Assembly (NCBI GenBank): GCA_041739875.1
Contig: JBGSNA010000305.1
Location: forward strand, 1-64,000
Length of the DNA: 64,000 bases
Direction of reading: 5' to 3'
Source of the DNA: JBBSJZ01 sp041739875
Lineage (GTDB): Bacteria; Planctomycetota; Planctomycetia; Pirellulales; Pirellulaceae
The notes beneath the pieces are model-generated. The model did not search any database. It saw only the letters and a program-made list of their open reading frames with translations, and was not told where the DNA came from. Both the position numbers and the translations under genes were made by a program. Below are positions 8,929 through 18,056 of the stretch, piece after piece (position 1 is the stretch's first letter; each line of letters opens with the position of its first letter).

Positions 8929-11900
8929 ATGTCACTTGAAACGCGTGCGATTGAACTAGCTCGACATCTTCTGCACCGGGCAAATCAGTTACAGACGCCA
9001 GCCGAACGTCGCCAGCAGGCCGAACTGGATCGGATGATCGCCCACGATGCGGATAAAGCGACGCTCGTAGAAATGACGGACCAAGCATTCCGCACGTCGT
9101 CCTCTGCCCGTGTGGCCGACCAACTCACGCACGTGCTGGATCTGCAAGGTGTGCCGCGATTCTTCAGCCCCGTTGAACAGGCGATGTTGAAGGGGTTTCA
9201 GTCATTCGGCGAGTACCTTCCCGGCGTCGCAGTACCACTTGTAAAAGAGAAAATGCGCCGCGAGACCGCAAACGTGATCCTGCCAGCTGAAAAGGAGTTG
9301 CTCAGCGAGCACCTGAAAGCACGTCAGAGCCAAGGCGTCGTGATGAACGTCAACCTGCTTGGCGAGGCTCTGCTCGGTGAAGATGAGACTCGCGTGCGGA
9401 TGCAACGCTTTGTCGATGCCTTACGCATGCCCGACGTTTATTGCCTGTCCGTTAAAATCTCGACGCTCTATAGCCAAATCTCATCGCTCGCTCGACAACA
9501 CACCATCACCGCTGTCGCAGACCGACTGGAAATGTTGTATCGCACGTCGCTGCGAGAACAAGTTCCCGGCACCGATCGCGGCAAGTTTGTCTATCTGGAT
9601 ATGGAGGAGTACCGTGACCTCCATTTGACCTCGGAAGTCCTCAAGACAGCCTTGTCGCGACGTGGACTCGAGCGAGTTCGTGCGGGCATTGCGTTGCAAG
9701 CCTATATCCCCGACTCGCATCGAGTCATGATCGAGCTAATCGAATGGTCTCGCACCCGCGTCGTCAATGGTGCAGAGCCTTTGACGATCCGACTGGTGAA
9801 AGGTGCCAATATGGAGATGGAGCGTGTTGAAGCGGCAATCGCTGGATTCCCACAGGCACCCTATCAAGAAAAGCTCCATACCGACGCGAACTACAAACGC
9901 ATGCTTCGTAAACTCATTGACGCAGCCGCCGATGATAGTGTCCGTGTTGGCGTCGCATCGCATAACATCTTCGACGTCTCGCTCGCGATCATTTGGGCTG
10001 AGGACTTGGGGGCAAGCGATGCTGTTCAAATTGAGATGCTCGAAGGTATGGCGAATCACCAACGCCGCGCGATTACCGAACACGGCGAAGCCATGCTGTT
10101 GTACGCGCCGGCATGTCGGCAAGAAGAGTTTCTCAACGCGATCGGTTATCTGATTCGACGCCTCGATGAAAACACGGGGCCGAACAATTTCTTGAGGCAC
10201 GCTTATCGACTGAAAGTTGACAGCCCCGAATTCGACCAGCTCGCAAAGGACTTCTCCACAGCTTTGGCGATGATGGATAACGTCAGCGACGAGCCACGGC
10301 GGACGCAAGACCGACGCGTTCATGCAGTGCCTCCGGTTGCCGCGGATGCATGGGAACGTTTTGTGAATGAACCTGACACCGATTGGTCCTTGGTGCAAAA
10401 CGGCAAGTGGATCAAGGAAGTGCTCGCAACTTGGAAAGATCGTTGCAACGAGAATGCGATCGAGGCGTTGCTGCCCGAGTTGGGTGAGTTCCTTGACGAT
10501 GATGATACAGGCGAGTCAGCAGATCTATCGGAACTGCGGGAGTCGCATGATCCGTCGCGCCCGGGCGTTGTGTCGTGTCGCTATCGAGCGGCATCGGTGC
10601 ATCAAGTGCTTCAAGTGGTGAGTGTTGCGGAAAATGACAGTGCCGGATGGCGACGGCGCTCGATCCAAGAGCGGCGTGATGTGCTTCGCGATGTCGCTCA
10701 ACTGCTGCGTGAGCGACGCGGTGATTTGATCGCGTCCATGGTGCTCGATGGAGGGAAAACCGTCACCGAGGCCGATCCCGAAGTCAGCGAGGCGATTGAC
10801 TTTTGTGAGTTCTATCCGCTCACGATGCAATCTTGGCGCGAACGCAAGAGCATCGATTTGGTCGAGCGAGGCGTCGTTGCGGTGGTGACACCTTGGAATT
10901 TTCCTCTGGCGATTCCGTGTGGCGGAATTGCGTCAGCGCTTTCTGCGGGCAACACCGTGATTTTGAAACCCGCCAGCGAAACCGTGCTTCCCGCGTGGTT
11001 GCTTTGCCAAGCGTTTTGGGACGCGGGTGTTCCGCGTGAGGCCTTGCAGATGGTGACGTGCGATGACGAAGTCGCTGAACAGGCGCTGATTCGTAACGAG
11101 TCCGTCAACGTTGTGATTTTGACGGGAGCCACGTCGACTGCCAAGATCATGCTCGCTGCACGCCCAGGATTGCACTTACTCGCTGAGACTGGGGGTAAGA
11201 ACGCAACGATTGTGACGTCGATGGCTGATCGTGATCTCGCGATCAAGCACGTCGTCCAATCTGCGTTCGGGCATTGCGGGCAAAAATGCAGTGCGACTTC
11301 ATTGTTGCTCTTGGAGGACGAAGTGTTTCGCGATGAACGATTTCGCGAAACATTGGCGGATGCGGTCCGCAGTCTGCATGTGGGCTCGGCCTGGGATTTG
11401 GAAACGAAGCTGGGGCCGCTTATCGACGAACCAAGCGAGACACTGGCTCAAGGAATGCAAATCCTTGAGGGCGACGAGTCGTGGCTCGTTGTACCTGAAC
11501 ACATTGTCGGCAACCCGAAATTGTATCGTCCAGGCGTGAAATGGAATGTCCAGCCGGGAAGCTTCAGCCACACAACCGAGTTGTTTGGGCCCGTGCTCAG
11601 CGTGATTCGATTCTCACGTCTCGAGGAAGCCATTGAGATCGTTCGGTCAACGGGATACGGATTGACGAGCGGTTTGGAGAGTCTTGATGATCGCGAAGTT
11701 GATCTTTGGCAACAAACCATTCACGCGGGAAACTTGTACGTGAACCGTGGTACCACCGGAGCGATCGTATTGCGTCAGCCTTTCGGAGGTGTCGGTTTGA
11801 GCGCCTACGGACCGGGTGTCAAAGCGGGCGGGCCGCATTACGTGACTGCGCTTTGTCACATTCGCGATAGTGAAATGAGTGAAATGGATCCATCCAGCGA

Positions 11901-12558
11901 ATTAGATGTTTCAGGATTACGGCACGAAGAAACAGCCTCACGTTTTGCGCAGTGGCTACTTAAGCAATTCGACGAGTCCTTCATTTCTCAGGCGGACTAT
12001 GACGAGATTATTGGGGCGATGTCGAGCCAAGCGAATGCGTGTCGTGAGGAATTTGATGGCCAACACGATTGTGTTAGGTTGCTTGGGCAGGACAACTATC
12101 GACGCTATCGCCCCGTACGTGCGATCACCGTGCGTGTGACTTCCGCCGATTGCGTCGCCGACGTATTGGTTGCTATGTCTGCCGCCATCATCGTCGGCAA
12201 TCAATTCACTGTCTCTTTGGCTACGGACGTAGCCCACGGCATCAAGCACTTAGTCAATTCGTTAGCTGATGAACTCCCTGGGGCAATTGACCCCATCGAC
12301 GAAGACGACACGGCGATCATCAACCGCATCGGCGATCGCCAAGTCAGTCGACTGCGGATGCTTAATGGCACGGAGCTCTCGCCACCACTTTGGATGGCCT
12401 GCACCGACGCTTTCGTCACCGTAATCGCGGACCCCGTGCTTCGAGACGGCCACATGGAATGTCTGCGTTATCTCAATGAGCAATCTCTCTCGCACGACTA
12501 TCACCGCTACGGCAATTTAGGCCGCCGTTCAGGCGAACTGCGGCGCGAGGTGTGCTAA
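8929..12558 (+). CDS. putA: bifunctional proline dehydrogenase / L-glutamate gamma-semialdehyde dehydrogenase
   Basis: Oxidises proline to glutamate in one 1209-residue protein. The N-terminal part (about 100-440) is the FAD proline dehydrogenase barrel, with VRLVKGANMEMER-like and VASHNIFDVSLA segments. The middle part (about 560-1000) is an aldehyde dehydrogenase with WNFPLAIP, general base E753 in AETGGKN and nucleophile C787 in CGQKCSA. The last 200 residues resemble the extra C-terminal domain of long PutAs. There is no N-terminal ribbon-helix-helix domain, so it should not be a self-repressor. Its stop is one base from the stop of the convergent NYN gene. Confidence 0.95.
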   Translation: MSLETRAIELARHLLHRANQLQTPAERRQQAELDRMIAHDADKATLVEMTDQAFRTSSSARVADQLTHVLDLQGVPRFFSPVEQAMLKGFQSFGEYLPGVAVPLVKEKMRRETANVILPAEKELLSEHLKARQSQGVVMNVNLLGEALLGEDETRVRMQRFVDALRMPDVYCLSVKISTLYSQISSLARQHTITAVADRLEMLYRTSLREQVPGTDRGKFVYLDMEEYRDLHLTSEVLKTALSRRGLERVRAGIALQAYIPDSHRVMIELIEWSRTRVVNGAEPLTIRLVKGANMEMERVEAAIAGFPQAPYQEKLHTDANYKRMLRKLIDAAADDSVRVGVASHNIFDVSLAIIWAEDLGASDAVQIEMLEGMANHQRRAITEHGEAMLLYAPACRQEEFLNAIGYLIRRLDENTGPNNFLRHAYRLKVDSPEFDQLAKDFSTALAMMDNVSDEPRRTQDRRVHAVPPVAADAWERFVNEPDTDWSLVQNGKWIKEVLATWKDRCNENAIEALLPELGEFLDDDDTGESADLSELRESHDPSRPGVVSCRYRAASVHQVLQVVSVAENDSAGWRRRSIQERRDVLRDVAQLLRERRGDLIASMVLDGGKTVTEADPEVSEAIDFCEFYPLTMQSWRERKSIDLVERGVVAVVTPWNFPLAIPCGGIASALSAGNTVILKPASETVLPAWLLCQAFWDAGVPREALQMVTCDDEVAEQALIRNESVNVVILTGATSTAKIMLAARPGLHLLAETGGKNATIVTSMADRDLAIKHVVQSAFGHCGQKCSATSLLLLEDEVFRDERFRETLADAVRSLHVGSAWDLETKLGPLIDEPSETLAQGMQILEGDESWLVVPEHIVGNPKLYRPGVKWNVQPGSFSHTTELFGPVLSVIRFSRLEEAIEIVRSTGYGLTSGLESLDDREVDLWQQTIHAGNLYVNRGTTGAIVLRQPFGGVGLSAYGPGVKAGGPHYVTALCHIRDSEMSEMDPSSELDVSGLRHEETASRFAQWLLKQFDESFISQADYDEIIGAMSSQANACREEFDGQHDCVRLLGQDNYRRYRPVRAITVRVTSADCVADVLVAMSAAIIVGNQFTVSLATDVAHGIKHLVNSLADELPGAIDPIDEDDTAIINRIGDRQVSRLRMLNGTELSPPLWMACTDAFVTVIADPVLRDGHMECLRYLNEQSLSHDYHRYGNLGRRSGELRREVC

Positions 12559-12559
12559 A

Positions 12560-13099
12560 TTAATCATCGTTGAACCCAAATTCTCGCATCCAGTCGTTGA
12601 GGGAGTCTTGGTCAACGATCGGTTCAGATTTCTTGTCTTGGTTTGTATCACTCCCCTGCCCTGCCCTGGCTCGTTTTTCGGGCGCCAGTCCAATGCGGTC
12701 GTCGAGCAGGTCGTCGAGCCAAGCTTGCGACTCGAACGTCGTCGTGCCGCGTGTTCTCGCAGCAGCTTGGATTCTGTGGTCAGACGAGACAACACAAAGT
12801 TGTTTGGGAGATGAATGGGCCGCGATGATTTCTTCGAGGAGGTCGTCGGCTTCGGGATAGCCGATAGAGAATCGGACAAGAATGCCTTGAACGTTATAAT
12901 GATCCGCAACGCCTGGGGGTGGATTGGCAGCATCAAAAACGACACAGCAGCGGACACAAACGCGTCGGGGCAGTTTCTGTACCAAACGCGTGAGAAGAAG
13001 GTTGCGTTCGCGATCAAGCCAGTCTCGCGTGGGGCGACGTGACGGCGCAGCGACTGGCGCGATGAGGTTGTATCCGTCAATCAGTAAAAGCAGTGACAT
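12560..13099 (-). CDS. YacP-like NYN domain RNA-binding/nuclease protein
   Basis: About 180 residues, starting MSLLLLIDGYNLI. This opening, the acidic residues in FDAANPP and YPEADDLLEEII, and VVSSDHRIQAAARTRG are characteristic of the NYN/PIN-like YacP (DUF901) family, which includes rRNA-processing ribonucleases. The C-terminal tail after the fold is charged and low-complexity and is encoded across a C-rich tract (12653-12670, + strand), so the tail may be an acquired extension. ATG 13099 overlaps the end of the flippase gene by 23 bases, suggesting co-expression. Confidence 0.8.
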   Translation of the reverse strand: MSLLLLIDGYNLIAPVAAPSRRPTRDWLDRERNLLLTRLVQKLPRRVCVRCCVVFDAANPPPGVADHYNVQGILVRFSIGYPEADDLLEEIIAAHSSPKQLCVVSSDHRIQAAARTRGTTTFESQAWLDDLLDDRIGLAPEKRARAGQGSDTNQDKKSEPIVDQDSLNDWMREFGFNDD

Positions 13100-14420
13100 G
13101 GCGAGCGTCAGCATAGACGATTGCGGACAACCATACGAGGCAGACAAACTGCGCTGCCACGGCGGCAATTGGAATTGCCAGAGTTTGCATGGTTGGGAAA
13201 AGCAAGGCCGTGACTCCAAACATGATCCCCGGGGAAGCAATGCGGCTATTGATGGACGCGAGTGGCCGACCACAGCCTTTGAGATAGTTGTCTAAGCCTT
13301 GGATGATGCCACGCATCGCGGCGACCGGTGCAAGCCATAACGCATAAATCACAGCTTCTGAGAATGCTTCGCCATACACCAATCGAACGAGCGGACCAAT
13401 CATCAGCATGAACAGTACCGTGCTGGCGAACTGCACCGCAAAGGAACTGGCCAAAATCCGGTGAACGTCTCGGACCGTTAATCGACGGTCACGGCTCGCA
13501 CCCGCATTGAATAGAAATAAACCCAGGGTGTTGGGAATCACCGTAAGTGTATAGACCGCTGGGATCATTGCCGCATACAGTCCTTGAGTCATGAGCGGAG
13601 CAAGCCAGAGCACCAACACTAAATCGAGACGATCCACGAAATCAGTCACGAACATCGAGAACCCGTAAGAGCGGCTTTCTCGAAGGAGTTGAGGTACTCG
13701 TGGTTCGCTTTCGCCACGAAATGGCTTTCGGACTCCGACAAGACATGCGCCCATCGTGAGGATGGACGAGATGACAAATAGGATTGCGGCCACATTTGGA
13801 TCAACCGTAAACAACAATGCATACACCAGCAGAAGAGCTGGAAAGATCGCAGCCGCAAACAGCCTTAAAACGTTGTACCGACCAAAACCACCCGCCCCGC
13901 GGTCAACGGCGCTGACGATAAGCATCACTTGTTGACCAATCACACTCAGCGAGCAAAGGCACGCTAGCGGCATTAAGAATCGTTTGTCGCCTGGCAATGC
14001 GACTAAGTTGCAGAATATCGTGGCAACCGTGGTGATGACGCCCGTGGTGATTCCCAGCCATAACGCTGCCCGGCGAAGTGTGTCGCGATCGATGGTTGTG
14101 TCATTCGCGTAACGACAGATCACTTCGATACCGCCGAGTAAGCCAACGTATAGAAGCAGCTGTGAGTAAAGCACCGCAGTCGCGTATTCGCCGCGACCTT
14201 CTGGGCCAAGTAGACGAGCTAGCAGAATCCCTTGGGCAAGTTGTAGAAAGACGACGGCAAATGAAACCCCAACAGTGAACGCAAACGTTCGACAGCGCCG
14301 CAGAATCTTCGCCAGCGAACGTTTTTCTGGTGCAAGTGATTCCGTGTCGGTAGCCATGCCTGCGGTCGCTCGATGGCCGTGGTCGGAGGTTGTCTCGTCA
14401 ATGCAAAGTTCTTGGCTCAT
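13077..14420 (-). CDS. polysaccharide flippase-like MATE/Wzx membrane protein
   Basis: 447 residues with about 12 hydrophobic segments, beginning with a cytoplasmic stretch of about 45 residues. The first helix pair ends in LLGPEGRGEYATAV, a segment typical of the oligosaccharide flippase (Wzx/RfbX-like) branch of the MOP exporters. It probably flips lipid-linked glycans or an envelope polysaccharide across the inner membrane; the substrate cannot be told. No glycosyltransferase lies beside it, only the overlapping NYN gene downstream. A general MOP transporter is the alternative. Confidence 0.8.
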   Translation of the reverse strand: MSQELCIDETTSDHGHRATAGMATDTESLAPEKRSLAKILRRCRTFAFTVGVSFAVVFLQLAQGILLARLLGPEGRGEYATAVLYSQLLLYVGLLGGIEVICRYANDTTIDRDTLRRAALWLGITTGVITTVATIFCNLVALPGDKRFLMPLACLCSLSVIGQQVMLIVSAVDRGAGGFGRYNVLRLFAAAIFPALLLVYALLFTVDPNVAAILFVISSILTMGACLVGVRKPFRGESEPRVPQLLRESRSYGFSMFVTDFVDRLDLVLVLWLAPLMTQGLYAAMIPAVYTLTVIPNTLGLFLFNAGASRDRRLTVRDVHRILASSFAVQFASTVLFMLMIGPLVRLVYGEAFSEAVIYALWLAPVAAMRGIIQGLDNYLKGCGRPLASINSRIASPGIMFGVTALLFPTMQTLAIPIAAVAAQFVCLVWLSAIVYADARHVTAFTD

Positions 14421-14460
14421 GCTAAAAACGAGTATAATCGAGCTTTATGAAAATTCTTGG

Positions 14461-15588
14461 TTAATCAATTCCGTCAAGAATCTTTGTTGGTGGTCCTTGA
14501 GTAAATTGATAGGCCGAATAACCGGCATAACCCAACACGCCCACAGTGAACAGCACCGCGATTAAAATCTTAACAGTATCGAGATCCGCCAGATTCGAAA
14601 GCGAGAGTCGTGGGGAAAGCTGGCGAGATTTCTTGGGAGCGGGCTCACTTCGCCGAGCTGCCGCTCGAGTGGCGGACGGGCCCATTGTGGCCGATGCGAT
14701 GGTCGCTTGCTTCGCGGCAACACTTGCCGATGGTGCGTCAGTCTTCTTGTCCCCCTTGTCCGATTCAAGACGGGAGGAGATGTCGGTGAGCGATCCCTCA
14801 TCGGACTCAATCAGTGTGTCCTCAAACAGTCCGCCATCATCCTCATCTGGTTCTTCTATACGACGCATGGCATCCGATTGTCGGATCGATTCGTATCGAT
14901 GTTCGCGGTCCACTTCATCAGCAGAATGAAGGAAGCTGGCGATATCAAATTCTTGCCATGCTTCACCCTGAACAAAGGACGCGCCTTGAACAACAGTCGC
15001 GGGGGGCTGATCTAGATCTTGGGAAGCAACGGGGGCTGTGGTGGTGATTGCAGCTGCTGGTTCAGGCAGTGTCGCCACCGCATGCATGGGGGCGACAGGG
15101 ACGGCCGGAGGATCTGGCTCGCTCGTGTCCTGTGTGCGGGCCTCTTGTAGGCGAGTCGATTCAGCTTTTTGATCGGCGGATTTGGCCACCACTGGACTGA
15201 GTTTAGCCACCGCAGTTTGGACACTCGCTGCCTGAGATGACTTGCGAACCACCTTGGTTGAGACCGGCAATTGTGGAGCAGGCGTCGTGATCTGAATGGA
15301 TACGTTGAACATCATCTTGCCTAAGCGTAGGACATCGCCATCAGAAATGGGGTACCAGCGTTTGGGTTCGATTTTTTCTTCGTTGATCCGAGTGCCGCTT
15401 GTACTCCCCAGATCGATGACGAGCAAAGCGGACTGGTCATGGTGGATCAGAAGGTGTCGCCGGCTAACCGATCGAGTTTTGGGGCGTATTTGACACTCCG
15501 GGTGTCGTCCCACCATATAATAACCACGGTAAATCGGCGCCGCGATTCCTGCTTGGCTGCCCGTTGCAAGGATCAGCTGGACGATCAT
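14461..15588 (-). CDS. FHA domain membrane protein
   Basis: About 375 residues. The N-terminal forkhead-associated domain (about 18-100) shows GRHPECQI, SVSRRHL and DLGSTSGTRIN, the phosphothreonine-binding loops. A long Ala/Pro/Ser/Glu-rich linker follows, then one membrane helix close to the C-terminus (KILIAVLFTVGVLGYAGY), leaving a short tail. So the phosphopeptide reader faces the cytoplasm at the end of a tail-anchored protein. The Ser/Thr kinase gene 161 bases upstream in the same direction is the natural writer. I chose ATG 15588 (MIVQLILATGSQ); an in-frame ATG lies at 15609. Confidence 0.88.
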   Translation of the reverse strand: MIVQLILATGSQAGIAAPIYRGYYMVGRHPECQIRPKTRSVSRRHLLIHHDQSALLVIDLGSTSGTRINEEKIEPKRWYPISDGDVLRLGKMMFNVSIQITTPAPQLPVSTKVVRKSSQAASVQTAVAKLSPVVAKSADQKAESTRLQEARTQDTSEPDPPAVPVAPMHAVATLPEPAAAITTTAPVASQDLDQPPATVVQGASFVQGEAWQEFDIASFLHSADEVDREHRYESIRQSDAMRRIEEPDEDDGGLFEDTLIESDEGSLTDISSRLESDKGDKKTDAPSASVAAKQATIASATMGPSATRAAARRSEPAPKKSRQLSPRLSLSNLADLDTVKILIAVLFTVGVLGYAGYSAYQFTQGPPTKILDGID

Positions 15589-15749
15589 CGAATCGGCAGC
15601 TCGGTGCATATCGCGATAGAACTTGGGAAATGGTTAGTGAAGCGAGATCAATGCGGAAGCAAAAACCTGGGTTTCCGAAAAATCCGTTCTGACTCCATGA
15701 AGGGTTTTTCGAATTTCTGGCCATCTTCCTCTGGCTCCGCTGAAGTCGA

Positions 15750-17297
15750 CTATTCGCGAATTACAATCACTTTCCCGCCATTTCCCTCTTCCATGCTTTT
15801 GATTACTGGCGGATCGCTCTTCTCTGGCTTGAGCAGAGTGTAAGCGGTAAGGCCAACGGTTGCCAGCAAGGCCAGTGTCGCAACCGCCAAGCCAACACCC
15901 AGCAAAAGCTGTTGATGGTCGTTTTTTCCATGTGCGGCCAGTCGCGACCCATGTGGCTGTGCCCTAGCATGACTAGGCGGCGGAATCGGATGGGGACGCA
16001 GCGGAACGATCTTGGCTGGCGCATTCAACGGACCACGCATCAAGTTGGGCGATACCGATGTCGGTTGGATTTCGATCGACGGTAAACTATCGAAATCAAA
16101 GTCATCGAGGAGGGCAACTTTTGGGATCTCAACATCGCCCGATAATGAGGAGTCATCCAAGGTTGCTTGGTAGACGGACTCATCCACGGCGGTATCACCT
16201 GCGGGAGCGATTCGGCTCAGCGACGTAGGCTGATGCGGACCTGATGGAATGCCACCTAAACGCGTCAATTGGGAGATCAACTCCATCGCCGATGTCGGTC
16301 GATCCTCTGGCCGTTTGGCCATCATTCGCAACGCTAATTCCGCCACAGAAGCTGGACAGTCTTTACGGAGTTTTCGAATATCAGGAGGCGGCGCTGTTTG
16401 ATGCTTCGCCAATCGCTGTGCGACACTGGCTCCCGAAAACGGTGGCCTGCCCGTGAGCAGGTAGTACAACGTGCAACCGAGCGAATAGATGTCGGATCGT
16501 GCGTCAACCGAACGGCTGTCAATCGCTTGTTCCGGAGCGACAAAGTCCGCTGTGCCCATCATGCGTTTTTGGCCTTCAGCATCGTTGGGATCGGTCCAGC
16601 CGATTCGAGCGAGCCCCAAGTCGCTGACCTTCACCACACCGTCGGTTCGAAGAAGCAAATTGGACGGCTTGATGTCACGGTGAATGATTCCTCGCTCGTG
16701 CGCATGAGCGAGTCCTTGAGCGGACTGGGTCAATGCATCAATCGCCATCGCGATGGACATCACGCCGTCGCGAGCCACGGCATAGTGCAAATCGATTCCG
16801 TCGACAAACTCCATGACAATAAAAAGCTTTCCGCCTGTATCGGAGAAGTCGATCGCACGAACAATATTGGGGTGGTCTAATTGAGCCGATGCACGAGCTT
16901 CTTCTTTGAAGCGATCGATGCGGCGTTGATCCGCGAGTGATTCGGACGGCAAAATTTTTAGCGCCATCAACCGCTTCATCACATGGTGTTCGCCTAGGTA
17001 GACGACACCCATGCCGCCTTTGCCGAGCGGGCGAAGTAATCGATAGCTGCCTAAATAAAAGCCTTTACTCTTTCCCGCAAGTAACTTGTTTGCTTGCCAA
17101 GTGGTCAGCGCCCCCGATCCCACCAGTCCACTGGCAATAATCTTGGGGTCAAACCTTGGTGTCTCGCTCAACAGCGAAGCGACAACTTTTTTGACTTGGT
17201 CAATTTCGATCAGTCCAGCCGCGATCGCTCGCTTAATAAAAGCGCGAGTCTCTTCATCGAGGATGGGAGCATTCGTTGTGATCACTTCGCTACTCAT
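15750..17297 (-). CDS. membrane-anchored Ser/Thr protein kinase
   Basis: 515 residues. A planctomycete-type N-terminal helical region (about 1-85) precedes a Hanks-type kinase domain (about 87-350) with GKGGMGVVYLG, the ATP lysine in MALKIL, catalytic HRDIKPSN, DLG in place of DFG, and APEQ. A Pro-rich linker leads to one membrane helix (about 470-492) and a short tail, with no PASTA repeats or other sensor outside. Pairing with the FHA gene just downstream suggests a kinase-reader couple. Confidence 0.93.
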   Translation of the reverse strand: MSSEVITTNAPILDEETRAFIKRAIAAGLIEIDQVKKVVASLLSETPRFDPKIIASGLVGSGALTTWQANKLLAGKSKGFYLGSYRLLRPLGKGGMGVVYLGEHHVMKRLMALKILPSESLADQRRIDRFKEEARASAQLDHPNIVRAIDFSDTGGKLFIVMEFVDGIDLHYAVARDGVMSIAMAIDALTQSAQGLAHAHERGIIHRDIKPSNLLLRTDGVVKVSDLGLARIGWTDPNDAEGQKRMMGTADFVAPEQAIDSRSVDARSDIYSLGCTLYYLLTGRPPFSGASVAQRLAKHQTAPPPDIRKLRKDCPASVAELALRMMAKRPEDRPTSAMELISQLTRLGGIPSGPHQPTSLSRIAPAGDTAVDESVYQATLDDSSLSGDVEIPKVALLDDFDFDSLPSIEIQPTSVSPNLMRGPLNAPAKIVPLRPHPIPPPSHARAQPHGSRLAAHGKNDHQQLLLGVGLAVATLALLATVGLTAYTLLKPEKSDPPVIKSMEEGNGGKVIVIRE

Positions 17298-17651
17298 AGC
17301 GGTGGACGCACCGGGGTGGGCGACGGAATCCAGTCATTAACCGCAGTCGATTACAGGCACTAGTTTACCAATCGACAAAGAGGTTCGCTAAGTCACAATG
17401 CGAACGATTCGCCCATTAAACCCGGCTGATTGCGTTTTTAATGTTAAGATTCGATGAGTCTTTGAAGAGCCTTTGAGATTCGCGTTATTCGATCCGTTTT
17501 TCGGGGTCACTAAACGTACATCGTCGAATCGCAAAAGAATCAATCCCTGTGGCTGCGCGGTCGACCCAGCGAGTATTCGATCGCGAGAAGCCAGCGCCTT
17601 TCGAATTGCGTGAGTGCTTTTTGTTGCACCCGTGCGCAGCTCGAATTGGCA
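17298..17651. other. 354-base intergenic stretch
   Basis: Upstream of the kinase gene and downstream of the glycosyltransferase remnant. It holds A/T-richer segments around 17400-17480 and 17510-17560 that could contain the kinase promoter. I find no convincing ORF, hairpin with T-run, or RNA gene. Confidence 0.5.
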
Positions 17652-18032
17652 TCAATGCAAGACCCAGTTTCGGATTACGGATTCCAGTTCACTAGTCAAT
17701 CTCTTGGGGTCGGTAAGCGGCACGTCGTGAAAGCGAGAGTGACTCTCTTCACGTAGTCCAAGCACGCTCGGCAAGTCGTAAAGCAACTGCACCGCGATCT
17801 CGGTGTATTCCGCGGGGCTCTCAGCAACCAACTCGTGCATTTCCATGCGCATCCGCATGGCTGAGGTCGCTCGGTGAGCATAGAAATCACCGCAGCAAGA
17901 AGTAAGAAGCAAGAAATAATCGGGGTGCCAACGGACAAGCATTCCAATCATAAGGCGCGACTCAACGGTTACTGGGGTTACCACGGAGGAGGCTTGCAGA
18001 TCGATTAACGTTGCATTGAGTCTGTAATTCAC
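17652..18032 (-). pseudogene. remnant of the C-terminus of an OGT/SPINDLY-type (GT41) glycosyltransferase
   Basis: A 126-residue reading frame. From about residue 55 (17652-17870) it reads like the end of bacterial TPR-type GT41 proteins: HELVAESPAEYTEIAVQL, then LREESHSRFHDVPLTDPKRLTSELESV, matching the family pattern of ELVA-SPEEY-AV-LA and a final SPL-DA-R-T--LE. The catalytic part and TPRs are missing, and the first half of the frame resembles nothing. I read it as the decayed end of a formerly larger gene. It could alternatively be a small orphan gene. Confidence 0.5.
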
Positions 18033-18056
18033 AAAAGGCAGTCTGGCTGGGACCTA

